From Natronomonas marina (GTDB lineage: Archaea > Halobacteriota > Halobacteria > Halobacteriales > Haloarculaceae), in the NCBI RefSeq assembly GCF_024298905.1, contig NZ_CP101154.1, positions 1,736,001 to 1,800,000 of the forward strand: a DNA stretch of 64,000 nucleotides. The letters are read 5' to 3'. Shown one piece after another: positions 8,712-17,374 of the stretch. How positions within the stretch are numbered: the stretch's first letter is position 1; each line of letters begins with the position of its first letter. A program made the translations under genes and the position numbers. A model generated the notes under the pieces. It was not told where the DNA came from, made no database searches, and was given only the letters and a program-made list of their open reading frames with translations.

Positions 8712-8837
8712 ATGCTCGTCGACGTCTTCGGCCCGTTCCTCATCCCGGCGGTCCTCTTTCTCCTCGGGGTCCTCGGCTACGGGCTGGTGTTGCTCCTGAG
8801 CCGGCTTCGCGGCGACGAGGACTACCGCGCCCCGTAG
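8712..8837 (+). CDS. Small single-span membrane protein (41 aa)
   Basis: The 41-residue product begins MLVDVFGPFLIPAVL and consists of one clear membrane helix of about 22 residues followed by a charged cytoplasmic tail (SRLRGDEDYRAP). It has a strong TATA element 20-28 nt upstream and its own stop 44 bases before the next gene, so I think it is real. No function can be named. The positive residues just after the helix (S-R-L-R) predict N-out, C-in topology. Confidence 0.6.
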   Translation: MLVDVFGPFLIPAVLFLLGVLGYGLVLLLSRLRGDEDYRAP

Positions 8838-8881
8838 CGGCGAGGGAAACGAGTTATGCCGGTGCCGGCCGACGGAGTGGT

Positions 8882-9466
8882 ATGAGCGAGGAAGCGATGG
8901 GGCGGTTCCCCGTCCCCGACCGGGAGGAACTGCCCGACGACGTCCGCGAGCGCATCGAGACCGAGACCGAGGAGGCCGGCTTCACGCCGAACGTCTTCGA
9001 CGCTTTCGCCTACAAGCCCAGCCACTTCCGGGCGTTCTTCGACTACCACGACGCACTGACCGAGGACACGACCCTCGAACGCGAGGAGGTCGAGATGCTC
9101 GTCGTCACCGTCTCCGGCATCAACGACTGCCTGTACTGCGTCGTCGCCCACGGCGCACTGCTGCGCATCTTCGCGCAGGCGCCGAAACTGGCCGACCAGC
9201 TAGCGACGAACCACCGCAGCGCCGACCTCTCGGACGCCCACCGGACGATGCTGGACTTCGCCGTCAAACTGACCGACGAACCAGGGCGCGTCGGCGATGC
9301 GGAGGTGGCGGCGCTGCGGGAGGCCGGCTTCTCGACCGAGGAGATATGGGACATCACGAGCGTCGTCGCCGTGTTCAACCTCTCGAACCGGATGGCCACC
9401 GTCGCGGACATGCGGCCGAACGGCGAGTTCTACACGATTGGCCGCGGTGGCTCCGACGGGGAGTAG
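8882..9466 (+). CDS. Peroxidase-related protein, AhpD/carboxymuconolactone decarboxylase family
   Basis: 194 residues. The central domain carries C83-L-Y-C86-V-V-A-H90, the CxxC...H arrangement of AhpD-type alkylhydroperoxidases. It is preceded by FFDYHDALTEDTTLEREEVEML, the usual helix pair of uncharacterised peroxidase-related proteins. The C-terminus has the repeated-helix pattern EIWDITSVVAVFNLSNRMA. It probably uses the Cys pair to reduce peroxides, but the electron donor is unknown. The ATG at 8882 has a TATA-like gagttatg at 8850-8857, consistent with a leaderless mRNA. It forms no obvious operon. Confidence 0.85.
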   Translation: MSEEAMGRFPVPDREELPDDVRERIETETEEAGFTPNVFDAFAYKPSHFRAFFDYHDALTEDTTLEREEVEMLVVTVSGINDCLYCVVAHGALLRIFAQAPKLADQLATNHRSADLSDAHRTMLDFAVKLTDEPGRVGDAEVAALREAGFSTEEIWDITSVVAVFNLSNRMATVADMRPNGEFYTIGRGGSDGE

Positions 9467-9564
9467 CTGGCCCGTCGGGTGCCTTCGGCGCCCGCCGGTC
9501 GACACCCGGGACGGGCGGCCGAAAGCGCGTGTTTCATACGCCCGGGGCGGATACGTCGGAGTAG

Positions 9565-10416
9565 ATGCGCGTCGAGACGCTGGGAGACGGGGAGCCGGAG
9601 GTGGCAGTCGTCGGTGCGATACACGGCGACGAGCCGTGCGGGTCGGCGGCCGTCGAGGCGCTCGTCGACGCCGACCCGGCCGTCGAGCGGCCGGTGAAGC
9701 TCATCGTCGCCAACGAGGCGGCCCTCGAGGCCGGTGTCCGCTACGTCGAGGAGGACCTCAACCGGGCGTTCCCCGGCAGTCCCGACGCCGACACCCACGA
9801 AGGGCGACTGGCCCACGAGTTGCTCAACGAAATCCGGGGCTGTGAAATCCTCTCGCTGCACTCGACCCGGTCGTACGCCGCCCCGTTCGCCCTGGTCGAC
9901 GAGATGGACGGTCACGCCCGCTCCATCTGTCCGTATCTCTCCGTCGAGGCCGTCGTCGAGACCGGCCAGTTCAGCCAGGGCCGGCTCATCGCCACGCCGG
10001 ACGTAATCGAACTCGAGTGTGGCCTCCAGCGGTCGGCCGCCGCCGCCGAGAACGCCAAGTCGCTCGTCAGGGAGTTCCTGGTGGCGACCGGCGTGCTGGC
10101 CGGCGACGCGGAGCCGCCGCGACACCACCCGCTTTCGGTGTTCAGCCTCGACAAGCGGATTCCGAAAGAGCCCGCCGAGGAGTACGAGGTGTTCGTCGAG
10201 AACTTCGAGCGCGTCGCGGAGGGGGCGGTCTTCGCCGCCGCGGACGGCAAGCAACTCCGCGCCGACCGGCCGTTCTACCCCATCCTGCTGTCGGCCTACG
10301 GCTACGAGTCGACGTTCGGCTACGCCGGCGACCTCGTGGGGCGACTGGACGGCGACGACGTGACCGCGCCGACCGGCGAAGAGCGTTCGGCGAAAGCCGA
10401 CGGTCGGAACCGCTAG
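9565..10416 (+). CDS. Succinylglutamate desuccinylase/aspartoacylase family protein
   Basis: 283 residues of the zinc M14-like AspA/AstE family. The first zinc-binding motif is GAIHGDEPCGSAAVE (His and Glu ligands) near residue 14. RPVKLIVANE and EEDLNRAFPG carry the substrate-binding Asn-Arg pair. EILSLHSTRSY supplies the third zinc ligand His. Members deacylate N-acyl amino acids or shorten amide-linked substrates. The real substrate is unknown, and an arginine-catabolism role is not supported by neighbours. Its stop TAG and that of the convergent SDR gene share the same CTAG tetranucleotide (10413-10416). Confidence 0.85.
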   Translation: MRVETLGDGEPEVAVVGAIHGDEPCGSAAVEALVDADPAVERPVKLIVANEAALEAGVRYVEEDLNRAFPGSPDADTHEGRLAHELLNEIRGCEILSLHSTRSYAAPFALVDEMDGHARSICPYLSVEAVVETGQFSQGRLIATPDVIELECGLQRSAAAAENAKSLVREFLVATGVLAGDAEPPRHHPLSVFSLDKRIPKEPAEEYEVFVENFERVAEGAVFAAADGKQLRADRPFYPILLSAYGYESTFGYAGDLVGRLDGDDVTAPTGEERSAKADGRNR

Positions 10417-11186
10417 TACCAGGTCCCGCCGGCGTCGACGCCGATCTCCTGGGCTGTCGTCTTGCGGCCGTGCGGCCCCGCCAGGTAGGCGACCTGTTCG
10501 GCGACGTCCTCCGGCGGGACGGTGAACTCGTTCAGCGCGAAGTCGTCCGGGCCGATGCTGGCGGGGTCGGCGTTCTCGACGGCCGCGAGTTCGGCCTGCT
10601 TTTCGACGACCTCTTGGATGCGGTCGCCCTCGACGGGGCCGGGGAGGACGGCGTTGACCGTCACGTCGTCGCGGCCGAGTTCGTAGGCCAGCGTCCGCGT
10701 CAGGCCGACGAGCCCCATCTTCGAGGCGGCGTACGGCGTCCGGTTCGGGTAGGGCCGCTTGCCGCCGAGGGAAGCGATGTTGACGACGCTGCCGCGGTCG
10801 CTGTCCCGGAGGTGCGGGGCGGCGTACTTCACGCAGGACAGCGGGCCGGCGACGTTGACGGCCTGCGTCTCCATGAAGTCCTCGCGGTCGACGCGGTCGA
10901 ACGGCTGGACCGGGCCGGCGATGCCGGCGTTGTTGACGACGCAGTCGAGACCGTCGAAGGTCGCTGCGGTCTCGGCGATGGCCGCCTCGACGCTGTCCTC
11001 GTCGGTGACATCGGTCTCGACGGGCAGCGTGCGGTCTTCGTCGCCGATTCGGTCGGCCGTCTCGTAGATGTCGTCGCTGCGGGCGGCGATTGTGACGTTC
11101 GCGCCGTAGTCGGCGAAGGTCTCGGCTATCTCGCGCCCGATGCCGCCGCTTGCGCCCGTGACGAACGCCGTGGTGTCCGATAGCAC
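10413..11186 (-). CDS. SDR-family oxidoreductase
   Basis: 257 residues of the classical short-chain dehydrogenase type. The cofactor loop is TGASGGIGREIAETF, and the NNAGIAG motif is near residue 90. The catalytic Ser is in NIASLGG, and the Tyr-Lys pair is in YAASKMG near residue 160. The C-terminus VDAGGTWY replaces the usual VDGG. AARSDD after strand 2 leaves the NAD/NADP preference open. The start chosen is GTG at 11186 (VLSDTTAF), which begins just before the first strand. A TTG at 11213 is the alternative. The substrate is unknown. The last codon overlaps the convergent hydrolase by four bases. Confidence 0.87.
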   Translation of the reverse strand: MLSDTTAFVTGASGGIGREIAETFADYGANVTIAARSDDIYETADRIGDEDRTLPVETDVTDEDSVEAAIAETAATFDGLDCVVNNAGIAGPVQPFDRVDREDFMETQAVNVAGPLSCVKYAAPHLRDSDRGSVVNIASLGGKRPYPNRTPYAASKMGLVGLTRTLAYELGRDDVTVNAVLPGPVEGDRIQEVVEKQAELAAVENADPASIGPDDFALNEFTVPPEDVAEQVAYLAGPHGRKTTAQEIGVDAGGTWY

Positions 11187-11225
11187 GACGGGCCGCTCGT
11201 CCGGGCGACGCAAAACCGTTCTGCC

Positions 11226-11792
11226 CTACCCCAGGTACTCGGGGTACTCGTTCTCGTAGCCGGCGAGTCGGCCGAGCGGCGCCACGAGCCGGATTCCGAG
11301 CCGCTGGAGGGCAACCGGGACGTGCGCGAGATAGAGCATGTCGTCGTACTCCGCCAGCAGGACCGAAAGCAGGAGGGGGTTCAGCGGCATCCCGGACGGG
11401 GTTGCGGGCGCGCCGTCCCGGGGCAGCCCGTAGGTGATTCGCATGAACGCCTCGGTCCGGAGGCCAGGGTCGACGCCGCCCTCCAGGTGGAGCGGTTCGT
11501 CGCCGGCGTTCCAGAAGCGGTGGCGGACGCCCGCGGGGATGGTGACGGCCTCGTCGGGGCCGAGCGTCCGGCGGTCGCCGGCCACCGAGACGCCGAGGCG
11601 GCCCTCGACGACCTCGAGCCACTCGTCCTGTTCGGGGTGGACGTGCTCCATCGGCCCGTGCCCGTCGGCGTCGAGCCACATCTCGAACCGGAGCGGGTCA
11701 GCGTCCGGGTCCTCGGGCCGCTCGCGGAAGCGGACGCGCTTGCCGCTCCTCGGTGCGACGACGATGTCGTCGTCGGGCTGTGAGAGCTCCAT
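11226..11792 (-). CDS. Cupin-domain protein
   Basis: 188 residues. The first 110 form a cupin: GPMEHVHPEQDEWLEVVEG carries the HxH...E cupin motif 1, and IPAGVRHRFWNAGDEP carries motif 2 with its His. The remaining 70 residues hold a hydrophobic stretch (LNPLLLSVLLAEY) and a helical end, as in several haloarchaeal cupins. The fold binds a metal and a small ligand, with no recognised reaction. Its ATG lies one base after the stop of the UPF0179 gene, so the two are cotranscribed and probably translationally coupled. Confidence 0.82.
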   Translation of the reverse strand: MELSQPDDDIVVAPRSGKRVRFRERPEDPDADPLRFEMWLDADGHGPMEHVHPEQDEWLEVVEGRLGVSVAGDRRTLGPDEAVTIPAGVRHRFWNAGDEPLHLEGGVDPGLRTEAFMRITYGLPRDGAPATPSGMPLNPLLLSVLLAEYDDMLYLAHVPVALQRLGIRLVAPLGRLAGYENEYPEYLG

Positions 11793-11793
11793 C

Positions 11794-12240
11794 TCACTCC
11801 GCGTCGGCGGCGAACTCCACGAGCGTCAACTCGCGGTCGAGCATACAGTAGTCGTGTGGCGGTTCGCCGACCACCTCCGTTATCTGGTACTCCTCGTCGA
11901 AGTCCGCACCGGCGGGTTCGCAGAACTCGTGGCTCGGGCACTCGGTGTACGGACAGGGCCCGGCCAGTTCGGCCTTGCTACCGGCGTAGGCGACGTTGCT
12001 GGGGACGTTCGCCAGGACGGGCGCGGGTTCGACCTCGACGGCCGTGACGCCGGTGTCGTGGACGGCACACTCCAGCGTCCCCGACTCGCGGACGCCGGTC
12101 ACGCGGTAGCGGCGCCCTTCCGTGAGGTTGAGACACTGCTCGCGGTAGGGACAGCCCTCGCAGGCGGTCGACTCGCCGCCGTAGACGAACTCCGTGCCAA
12201 CCTCCGCGAGGCGCTCCCCGATGAGCGTGACCGTCGGCAT
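11794..12240 (-). CDS. UPF0179 family protein
   Basis: 148 residues. The start MPTVTLIGERLAEVGTEF and the cysteine pattern are those of the archaeal UPF0179 family: C-x2-C-x4-C (ACEGCPYREQC) in the first third, GPCPYTECPSHEFC in the second half, and single Cys residues between and at the end. Eight or more conserved Cys residues suggest metal or Fe-S binding. No function is established. ATG 12240 is preferred over an upstream in-frame ATG, which would add a non-conserved Thr/Pro/Lys leader. It is the first gene of a two-gene unit with the cupin gene. Confidence 0.85.
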   Translation of the reverse strand: MPTVTLIGERLAEVGTEFVYGGESTACEGCPYREQCLNLTEGRRYRVTGVRESGTLECAVHDTGVTAVEVEPAPVLANVPSNVAYAGSKAELAGPCPYTECPSHEFCEPAGADFDEEYQITEVVGEPPHDYCMLDRELTLVEFAADAE

Positions 12241-12281
12241 GGCCGTCCCTTTCGGGGGCGCTGTGTTAAGGGCGTCGGCAG

Positions 12282-12674
12282 TCACTCGCCGCGGCCGGTC
12301 AGCGCGTCGAGTTCGTCCAGGTACTCCTCGCGGGGGACCTGATAGAGCTCCCGGTAGTCCACGTCGCCGGCCGAAAAGCGGCGCGTCAGCGCCTCGGCGG
12401 CCTCGACAGCAGCCGGGAGGCCGTCGTAGGCGTCGGGGTCGCGGTTCACCTCGGGTTCGAGGTACAGCGTCACCATCCAGGGCGCGTCCGGCGGGAGGTT
12501 GCGGTTGCCCTCCGGACGCCGGTTGCGCCGCCCCCGGGTGACGTACAGCGTCGGCATGCAGGGAGCGGGGAACTCGGAGCCGTCGAACACGTCCGGCCGG
12601 AAGGCGAGGATTACACGGTCGTCCTCGGCGTTCCAGACCCGCCAGCCGTCCCCGAGAGCGGCCTCGTCGATCAT
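12282..12674 (-). CDS. Conserved haloarchaeal protein of unknown function (DUF5820-like)
   Basis: 130 residues. It begins with a compact alpha/beta segment (DGWRVWNAEDDRVILAFRPDVF), has a middle rich in Arg, Asn and Pro (GRRNRRPEGNRN), and ends in two amphipathic helices. I recognise it as a conserved short haloarchaeal family, perhaps DUF5820, without a known role. A minus-strand TATA box at 12712-12721 lies about 40 nt upstream of the ATG. It ends 42 bases before the UPF0179 gene, so readthrough into that unit is possible. Confidence 0.75.
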   Translation of the reverse strand: MIDEAALGDGWRVWNAEDDRVILAFRPDVFDGSEFPAPCMPTLYVTRGRRNRRPEGNRNLPPDAPWMVTLYLEPEVNRDPDAYDGLPAAVEAAEALTRRFSAGDVDYRELYQVPREEYLDELDALTGRGE

Positions 12675-13028
12675 ACCGGCGATAGGGGCGCCCGTCGTAT
12701 CAGTATCCCGGTTTATAAATAGGGGGCAACGTTCGCCCGGATAGCGGCGCGATTGGCCGGTGGTTCCCGGCGCAAGGACGCGTTTCTCGGGAGAACGGAT
12801 ATTGTTATTCGTTGACTATTGGCGTAAAGGCTTATGTTATCGTGGCACAAACCTATATCATAGTATCGGTGGTGGCGTCGCCGCGCGAACGTCGCGCACC
12901 CGCTCGGGTTCCGGCGGTGGGCCGTGCGGGTGGCGTGGTACGCGTCGGGTCGACTCCCCGCCGGGACGACGGCCGAGACGGCCAGCCCGGTCCCCCCGGG
13001 TGGGACGCGCGAGCGTCCCCGTGATAGA
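12675..13028 (+). other. 354-bp intergenic region with AT-rich promoter island and long GC-rich leader for prkA
   Basis: No protein-coding gene is supported here. The left end holds the promoter of the minus-strand gene. From about 12780 to 12870 base composition falls sharply and several TATA-like stretches occur on the plus strand (ttatgttat near 12831, ctatatcatag near 12852). Downstream the sequence is again GC-rich up to the prkA ATG at 13029. If transcription starts about 27 nt after those boxes, the prkA operon mRNA carries a leader of roughly 150 nt. That is unlike the leaderless pattern of most genes here. The leader can form local hairpins (for example around 12957-12991). Confidence 0.5.
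12712..12721 (-). promoter_or_regulatory. TATA box upstream of the DUF5820-like gene
   Basis: The minus strand reads atttataaac in GC-rich surroundings. Its centre predicts transcription starting near 12689, leaving a leader of about 15 nt before ATG 12674. Confidence 0.5.
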
Positions 13029-15101
13029 ATGAGTGACATGGAAACCCTCGAGGAACTCAGCAAGGAGTACAGAGACTCGATTCCCTCGGACCTCCGGGAG
13101 ACGCGGTCGTTCGACTGGTACCTGGAAGAACTGTACGAGGACCCGAAGATCGCACGCAACGCCCACCAGCGGGTCGCCGACATGTTCGACTACTACGGCA
13201 CCAGCTACGACGAGGAGGCCGGGGTCGTGGAGTACGAACTCGCCTCCGAGGATCCGCTCGGCGGCGGCGAGAACACCTTCTACGGGCGGGTCATCCACGA
13301 GGCCATCCACGAGTTCATCAACAAGGTCAAATCCGGCGCCCGCGGGCTGGGGCCGGAGAAACGCATCAAGCTCCTGCTCGGGCCGGTCGGCTCCGGGAAG
13401 TCCGACTTCGACCGCCAGATACGGCGCTACTACGAGGACTACACGACCCGCCAGGAGGGTCGGATGTACACGTTCCGCTGGACCGGGCTGTGTGACGTGC
13501 TGGTCGACCAGGACCCCGCCGACGACGTGGTCCGGTCGCCGATGAACCAGGACCCGATCGTGCTGCTGCCGGAAAAACAGCGCGAGGGCGTCCTCGAGGA
13601 CGTCAACGAGCGGCTCGACGCCCCCTACACCATCCGCAACGAGCAGGCGCTGGACCCCGCAAGCGAGTTCTACATGGACAAACTGCTGGAGTACTACGAC
13701 GACGACCTCCAGGCAGTGCTGGAGAATCACGTCGAGGTGATCCGGCTGCTCGCCGACGAGAACAAGCGACAGGCAATCGAGACGTTCGAGCCGAAGGACA
13801 AGAAGAACCAGGACGAGACGGAACTCACCGGCGACGTCAACTACTCGAAGATAGCCGTCTACGGCGAGTCGGACCCGCGGGCGTTCGACTACTCCGGGGC
13901 GTTCTGCAACGCCAACCGGGGCATCTTCTCCGGCGAGGAGCTACTGAAACTCCAGCGGGAGTTCCTCTACGACTTCCTGCACGCCACCCAGGAACAGACG
14001 ATCAAGCCGAAGAACAACCCCCGCATCGACATCGACCAGGTCATCGTCGGCCGGACGAACATGCCCGAGTACCGGGACAAGAAGGGCGACGAGAAGATGG
14101 AGGCGTTCAACGACCGGACCAAGCGCATCGACTTCCCGTACGTCCTCCAGTACGCCGAGGAAGCCCGCATCTACCGGAAGATGCTGCAGAACGCCGACGT
14201 GCCGGACATCCACGTCGAGCCCCACACCCTGGAGATGGCGGGGCTGTTCGGCGTCCTGACCCGCATCACCGAACCCGACGGCGGCACCGTCTCCATCACC
14301 CAGAAGGCCAAGGCCTACAACGGCGAAATCGACGAGGCCGAGGACATAGACGTCAAGAAGCTCCGCGACGAGGCCGACGACGTCGCCGACATCGGCGAGG
14401 GGATGGACGGCATCTCGCCGCGGTTCATCGGCGACGAGATCGCCGAAGCGATCATGGACTCGATGCACCGCGAGCGCGGCTTCCTCTCGCCTTTGACGAC
14501 GTTCAACCACCTCGAGGAGAACCTCGAGAACCACGGCTCCATCCCCGAGGAGAACTTCGAGACGTACTACCGGTACCTCGAGTTGGTCCGCGAGGAGTAC
14601 AAGGAGCGCGCCATCGAGGACGTCCGGCACGCGCTGGCCTACGACCTCGACGAGATCCAGCGGCAGGGTGAGAAGTACATGGACCACGTCATGGCGTACA
14701 TCGACGACGACACCGTCGAGGACGAGATCACGGGCCGCGAACAGGAGCCCGACGAGAAGTTCCTCCGGGCGGTCGAGGAGAAACTCGACGTCCCCGAGGA
14801 CCGCAAGGACGACTTCCGTCAGGAGGTCGCAAACTGGGTCAGCCGTCGGGCCCGCGAGGGCGAGCCCTTCGAGCCGCAGGACAACGACCGCCTGCGCCGC
14901 GCACTGGAGCGGAAGCTCTGGGAGGACAAGAAGCACAACATCAACTTCTCCGCGCTGGTGTCGTCGGGCGAACTCGACGACGACGAGCGCAACGCCTGGG
15001 TGGAGGCCCTCGAGGAGCAGGGCTACAGCACCGAGGGTGCAAAGGAGGTGCTCGAGTTCGCCGGCGCCGAGGTCGCCAAAGCCGAGATGGAAGACGAATG
15101 A
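13029..15101 (+). CDS. prkA: PrkA-family serine protein kinase, first copy
   Basis: 690 residues. The AAA-like PrkA N-domain has Walker A GPVGSGKS at residues 118-125. The central block NANRGIFSGEELLK, then LHATQEQTIKPKN and VGRTNMPEYR, matches conserved bacterial PrkA/YeaG regions around the second ATPase motif. The C-terminal third is helical and kinase-like in bacterial homologues. It is a cytoplasmic Ser kinase or AAA protein of stress and stationary-phase physiology in bacteria. Archaeal targets are unknown. ATG 13029 gives MSDMETLEELSKEY. An in-frame upstream extension reads through the GC-rich leader. The last four bases overlap the second prkA gene (ATGA). First gene of the six-gene operon. 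Confidence 0.92.
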   Translation: MSDMETLEELSKEYRDSIPSDLRETRSFDWYLEELYEDPKIARNAHQRVADMFDYYGTSYDEEAGVVEYELASEDPLGGGENTFYGRVIHEAIHEFINKVKSGARGLGPEKRIKLLLGPVGSGKSDFDRQIRRYYEDYTTRQEGRMYTFRWTGLCDVLVDQDPADDVVRSPMNQDPIVLLPEKQREGVLEDVNERLDAPYTIRNEQALDPASEFYMDKLLEYYDDDLQAVLENHVEVIRLLADENKRQAIETFEPKDKKNQDETELTGDVNYSKIAVYGESDPRAFDYSGAFCNANRGIFSGEELLKLQREFLYDFLHATQEQTIKPKNNPRIDIDQVIVGRTNMPEYRDKKGDEKMEAFNDRTKRIDFPYVLQYAEEARIYRKMLQNADVPDIHVEPHTLEMAGLFGVLTRITEPDGGTVSITQKAKAYNGEIDEAEDIDVKKLRDEADDVADIGEGMDGISPRFIGDEIAEAIMDSMHRERGFLSPLTTFNHLEENLENHGSIPEENFETYYRYLELVREEYKERAIEDVRHALAYDLDEIQRQGEKYMDHVMAYIDDDTVEDEITGREQEPDEKFLRAVEEKLDVPEDRKDDFRQEVANWVSRRAREGEPFEPQDNDRLRRALERKLWEDKKHNINFSALVSSGELDDDERNAWVEALEEQGYSTEGAKEVLEFAGAEVAKAEMEDE

Positions 15102-17374
15102 CCGGCGAGGAGTACATCGACCGCGCCGACGACTCCCTGCAGGAGACCTACGAGCCGCCGATGCCGCTGTCGGCGTACGTCGAGGAGGTACTCGAGAACC
15201 CCGCGTCGGCGGCCCACGCCTCGAAGTACCTGCTGGCGGCCATCGAGGACGCCGGCACCAGGACCGTCGTCGAGGAGGGCGAACGGAAGGAGCGGTACCG
15301 CTTCTTCGACGACCCCCACAACGACGGCGAGCACGCCATCCTGGGGAACACGGAGGTGCTCAACAGTTTCGTCGACGACCTCCGCTCGATAGCCGCCCGC
15401 CGGGGCAAGGAGGAGAAGATACTCTGGCTCGACGGCCCGACCGCCACCGGCAAGTCCGAACTGAAGCGCTGTCTGGTCAACGGTCTCCGGGAGTACTCCA
15501 AGACCGAGGCCGGCCGCCGCTACACCGTCGAGTGGAACGTCTCCGGCGTCGGGAGCGGATCGGGGATGACCTACGGCGAGGAGCCGACCCCCGACGAGGA
15601 CGACTGGTACGAGTCGCCCGTCCAGACGCACCCGCTTTCGGTGTTTCCCCAGGCGGTCCGCGAGGACATCGTCGCCGACCTCAACGAGCGGCTGGACGAC
15701 CACATCCCCATCCACCTGGAGACGGAACTGGACCCGTTCAGCCGGGAGGCCTACGACCACCTCGAGGAGCAGTACCGCCGGCAGGGCGTCGAGGACCTCT
15801 TCTCGGCCATCACCGACGAGCGGCACCTCCGGGTGAAGAACTTCGTCGTCGACGTCGGGCGGGGCATCGGCGTCCTCCACAGCGAGGACGACGGCACTCC
15901 CAAGGAGCGACTCGTCGGCTCCTGGATGGCCGGGATGCTCCAGCAACTCGACTCCCGGGGCCGGAAGAACCCCCAGGCGTTCAGCTACGACGGCGTCCTC
16001 TCGCAGGGCAACGGCCTGCTGACCATCGTCGAGGACGCCGCCCAGCACGCCGACCTGCTGCAGAAGCTGCTGAACGTCCCCGACGAGGGGGCGGTGAAAC
16101 TGGACAAGGGCATCGGGATGGACGTCGACACCCAGATGGTCATCATCTCGAACCCCGACCTGGAGGCCCAGCTGAACAAGCACGCCGAGATGGAGGGGTC
16201 GGACCCGCTGAAAGCGCTGAAGCGCCGGCTGGACAAACACGAGTTCACCTACCTCCTGAACCTCTCGCTGGAGGCCGAACTCGTCCGCCGGGAGCTGACC
16301 AACGAGACCGAAATCTGGGAGGCCGACAGCTACGAGGCCCTCGAGGAGCGCATCCGCGAGCCGGTGACCATCGCGGTCCGTGCGGGCGACGGCGAGGTGC
16401 GCGAGCGGGAACTGGCGCCCCACGCCATCGAGGCGGCGGCGCTGTACGCGGTCGTCTCGCGGCTGGACGCCGAATCGCTGCCGCCCGGCCTGGACCTGGT
16501 GGACAAGGCGCTGGTCTACGACCGGGGCTACCTCCAGGACGGCGACGAGCGCCGCTACAAGGAGGAGTTCGACTTCGCCGATGTCGAGGAGGGCGGCGGT
16601 GGCATCCCGGTGACGTACACCCGCGACGTCATCGCCGACCTGCTGCACGAGGAGACCGACCGCCACCACGCCGACCTCGACGTCGAGGGCGTCATCATGC
16701 CGCGGGACCTGCTGAACGCGATGGCCGAGGGGCTGGACGAGGCGCCCGTCTTCTCGGGCACCGAGCGGACGGAGTACGAGAACCGGCTCGTCCCGGTGAA
16801 GAACCACGTCTTCGGCCGCCAGGAGGACGACGTCATCGACGCCATCATGCGGGACAAGCGGGTCGACGAGGAGACGGTCGAGGAGTACATCGAGCACGTC
16901 TACGCGGCCGTCGAGGGCGAGCAGATCGCCAACGAGCGGGGCGAACTCGAAGAGCCCGACCCGCTGAAGATGAAGGTGTTCGAGATCGAGCACCTGGGCC
17001 GGTTCGACGAGAGCGATTACGACGGTGCCGAGGCCGAGGAGGGTCCGCGGACGTTCCGCGAACAGAAGGTCATCACGGCGCTGAACCGCCACGCCTGGCG
17101 GAACCGCGACGCCGACTTCCGGGTCTCGGACGTCGACCCCCGCGAGATACCCGTCATCGAGACGGTACTGGGGAGCCACGACTGGGACGACGTCGGCCGG
17201 ACCTACGAGGACCTTGAACCGAGCCAGTGGGACGACCCGCCCTCGGGCACCGAGACCGAGCGCCTCAAGGAGAAGACGCTCGCGAACCTCCAAGAGATGT
17301 TCGGCTACTCGCCGGCCTCCGCGGAGCTGACGAGCCGACACGTCATGGGACAGGTGAGTTACAGATGGGACTGA
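15098..17374 (+). CDS. PrkA-family protein, second divergent copy
   Basis: 758 residues, overlapping the previous gene by four bases and the next by ten. It shares the PrkA architecture: a helical N-terminus with [14 protein letters not shown], Walker A GPTATGKS at residues 113-120, and [19 protein letters not shown], equivalent to the conserved glycine-rich/acidic block. In the first copy, motifs follow the bacterial pattern closely. Here the region after Walker A is expanded ([21 protein letters not shown]), and the TNMPEYR sensor segment becomes [11 protein letters not shown]. The pair probably forms a hetero-oligomer, as an inference from coupling and divergence. No catalytic activity can be assigned to this copy from sequence alone. 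Confidence 0.88.
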   Translation: MTGEEYIDRADDSLQETYEPPMPLSAYVEEVLENPASAAHASKYLLAAIEDAGTRTVVEEGERKERYRFFDDPHNDGEHAILGNTEVLNSFVDDLRSIAARRGKEEKILWLDGPTATGKSELKRCLVNGLREYSKTEAGRRYTVEWNVSGVGSGSGMTYGEEPTPDEDDWYESPVQTHPLSVFPQAVREDIVADLNERLDDHIPIHLETELDPFSREAYDHLEEQYRRQGVEDLFSAITDERHLRVKNFVVDVGRGIGVLHSEDDGTPKERLVGSWMAGMLQQLDSRGRKNPQAFSYDGVLSQGNGLLTIVEDAAQHADLLQKLLNVPDEGAVKLDKGIGMDVDTQMVIISNPDLEAQLNKHAEMEGSDPLKALKRRLDKHEFTYLLNLSLEAELVRRELTNETEIWEADSYEALEERIREPVTIAVRAGDGEVRERELAPHAIEAAALYAVVSRLDAESLPPGLDLVDKALVYDRGYLQDGDERRYKEEFDFADVEEGGGGIPVTYTRDVIADLLHEETDRHHADLDVEGVIMPRDLLNAMAEGLDEAPVFSGTERTEYENRLVPVKNHVFGRQEDDVIDAIMRDKRVDEETVEEYIEHVYAAVEGEQIANERGELEEPDPLKMKVFEIEHLGRFDESDYDGAEAEEGPRTFREQKVITALNRHAWRNRDADFRVSDVDPREIPVIETVLGSHDWDDVGRTYEDLEPSQWDDPPSGTETERLKEKTLANLQEMFGYSPASAELTSRHVMGQVSYRWD

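Noticed and set aside
12713-13183. Minus-strand frame of 156 residues upstream of prkA
   Set aside because: It lies over the promoter island and overlaps the prkA start. Its composition is Ser/Arg-rich without any family signal.
15023-17341. A 772-residue antisense frame over the second PrkA gene
   Set aside because: Low-complexity Val/Leu/Asp/Arg composition and complete overlap with a well-supported gene.
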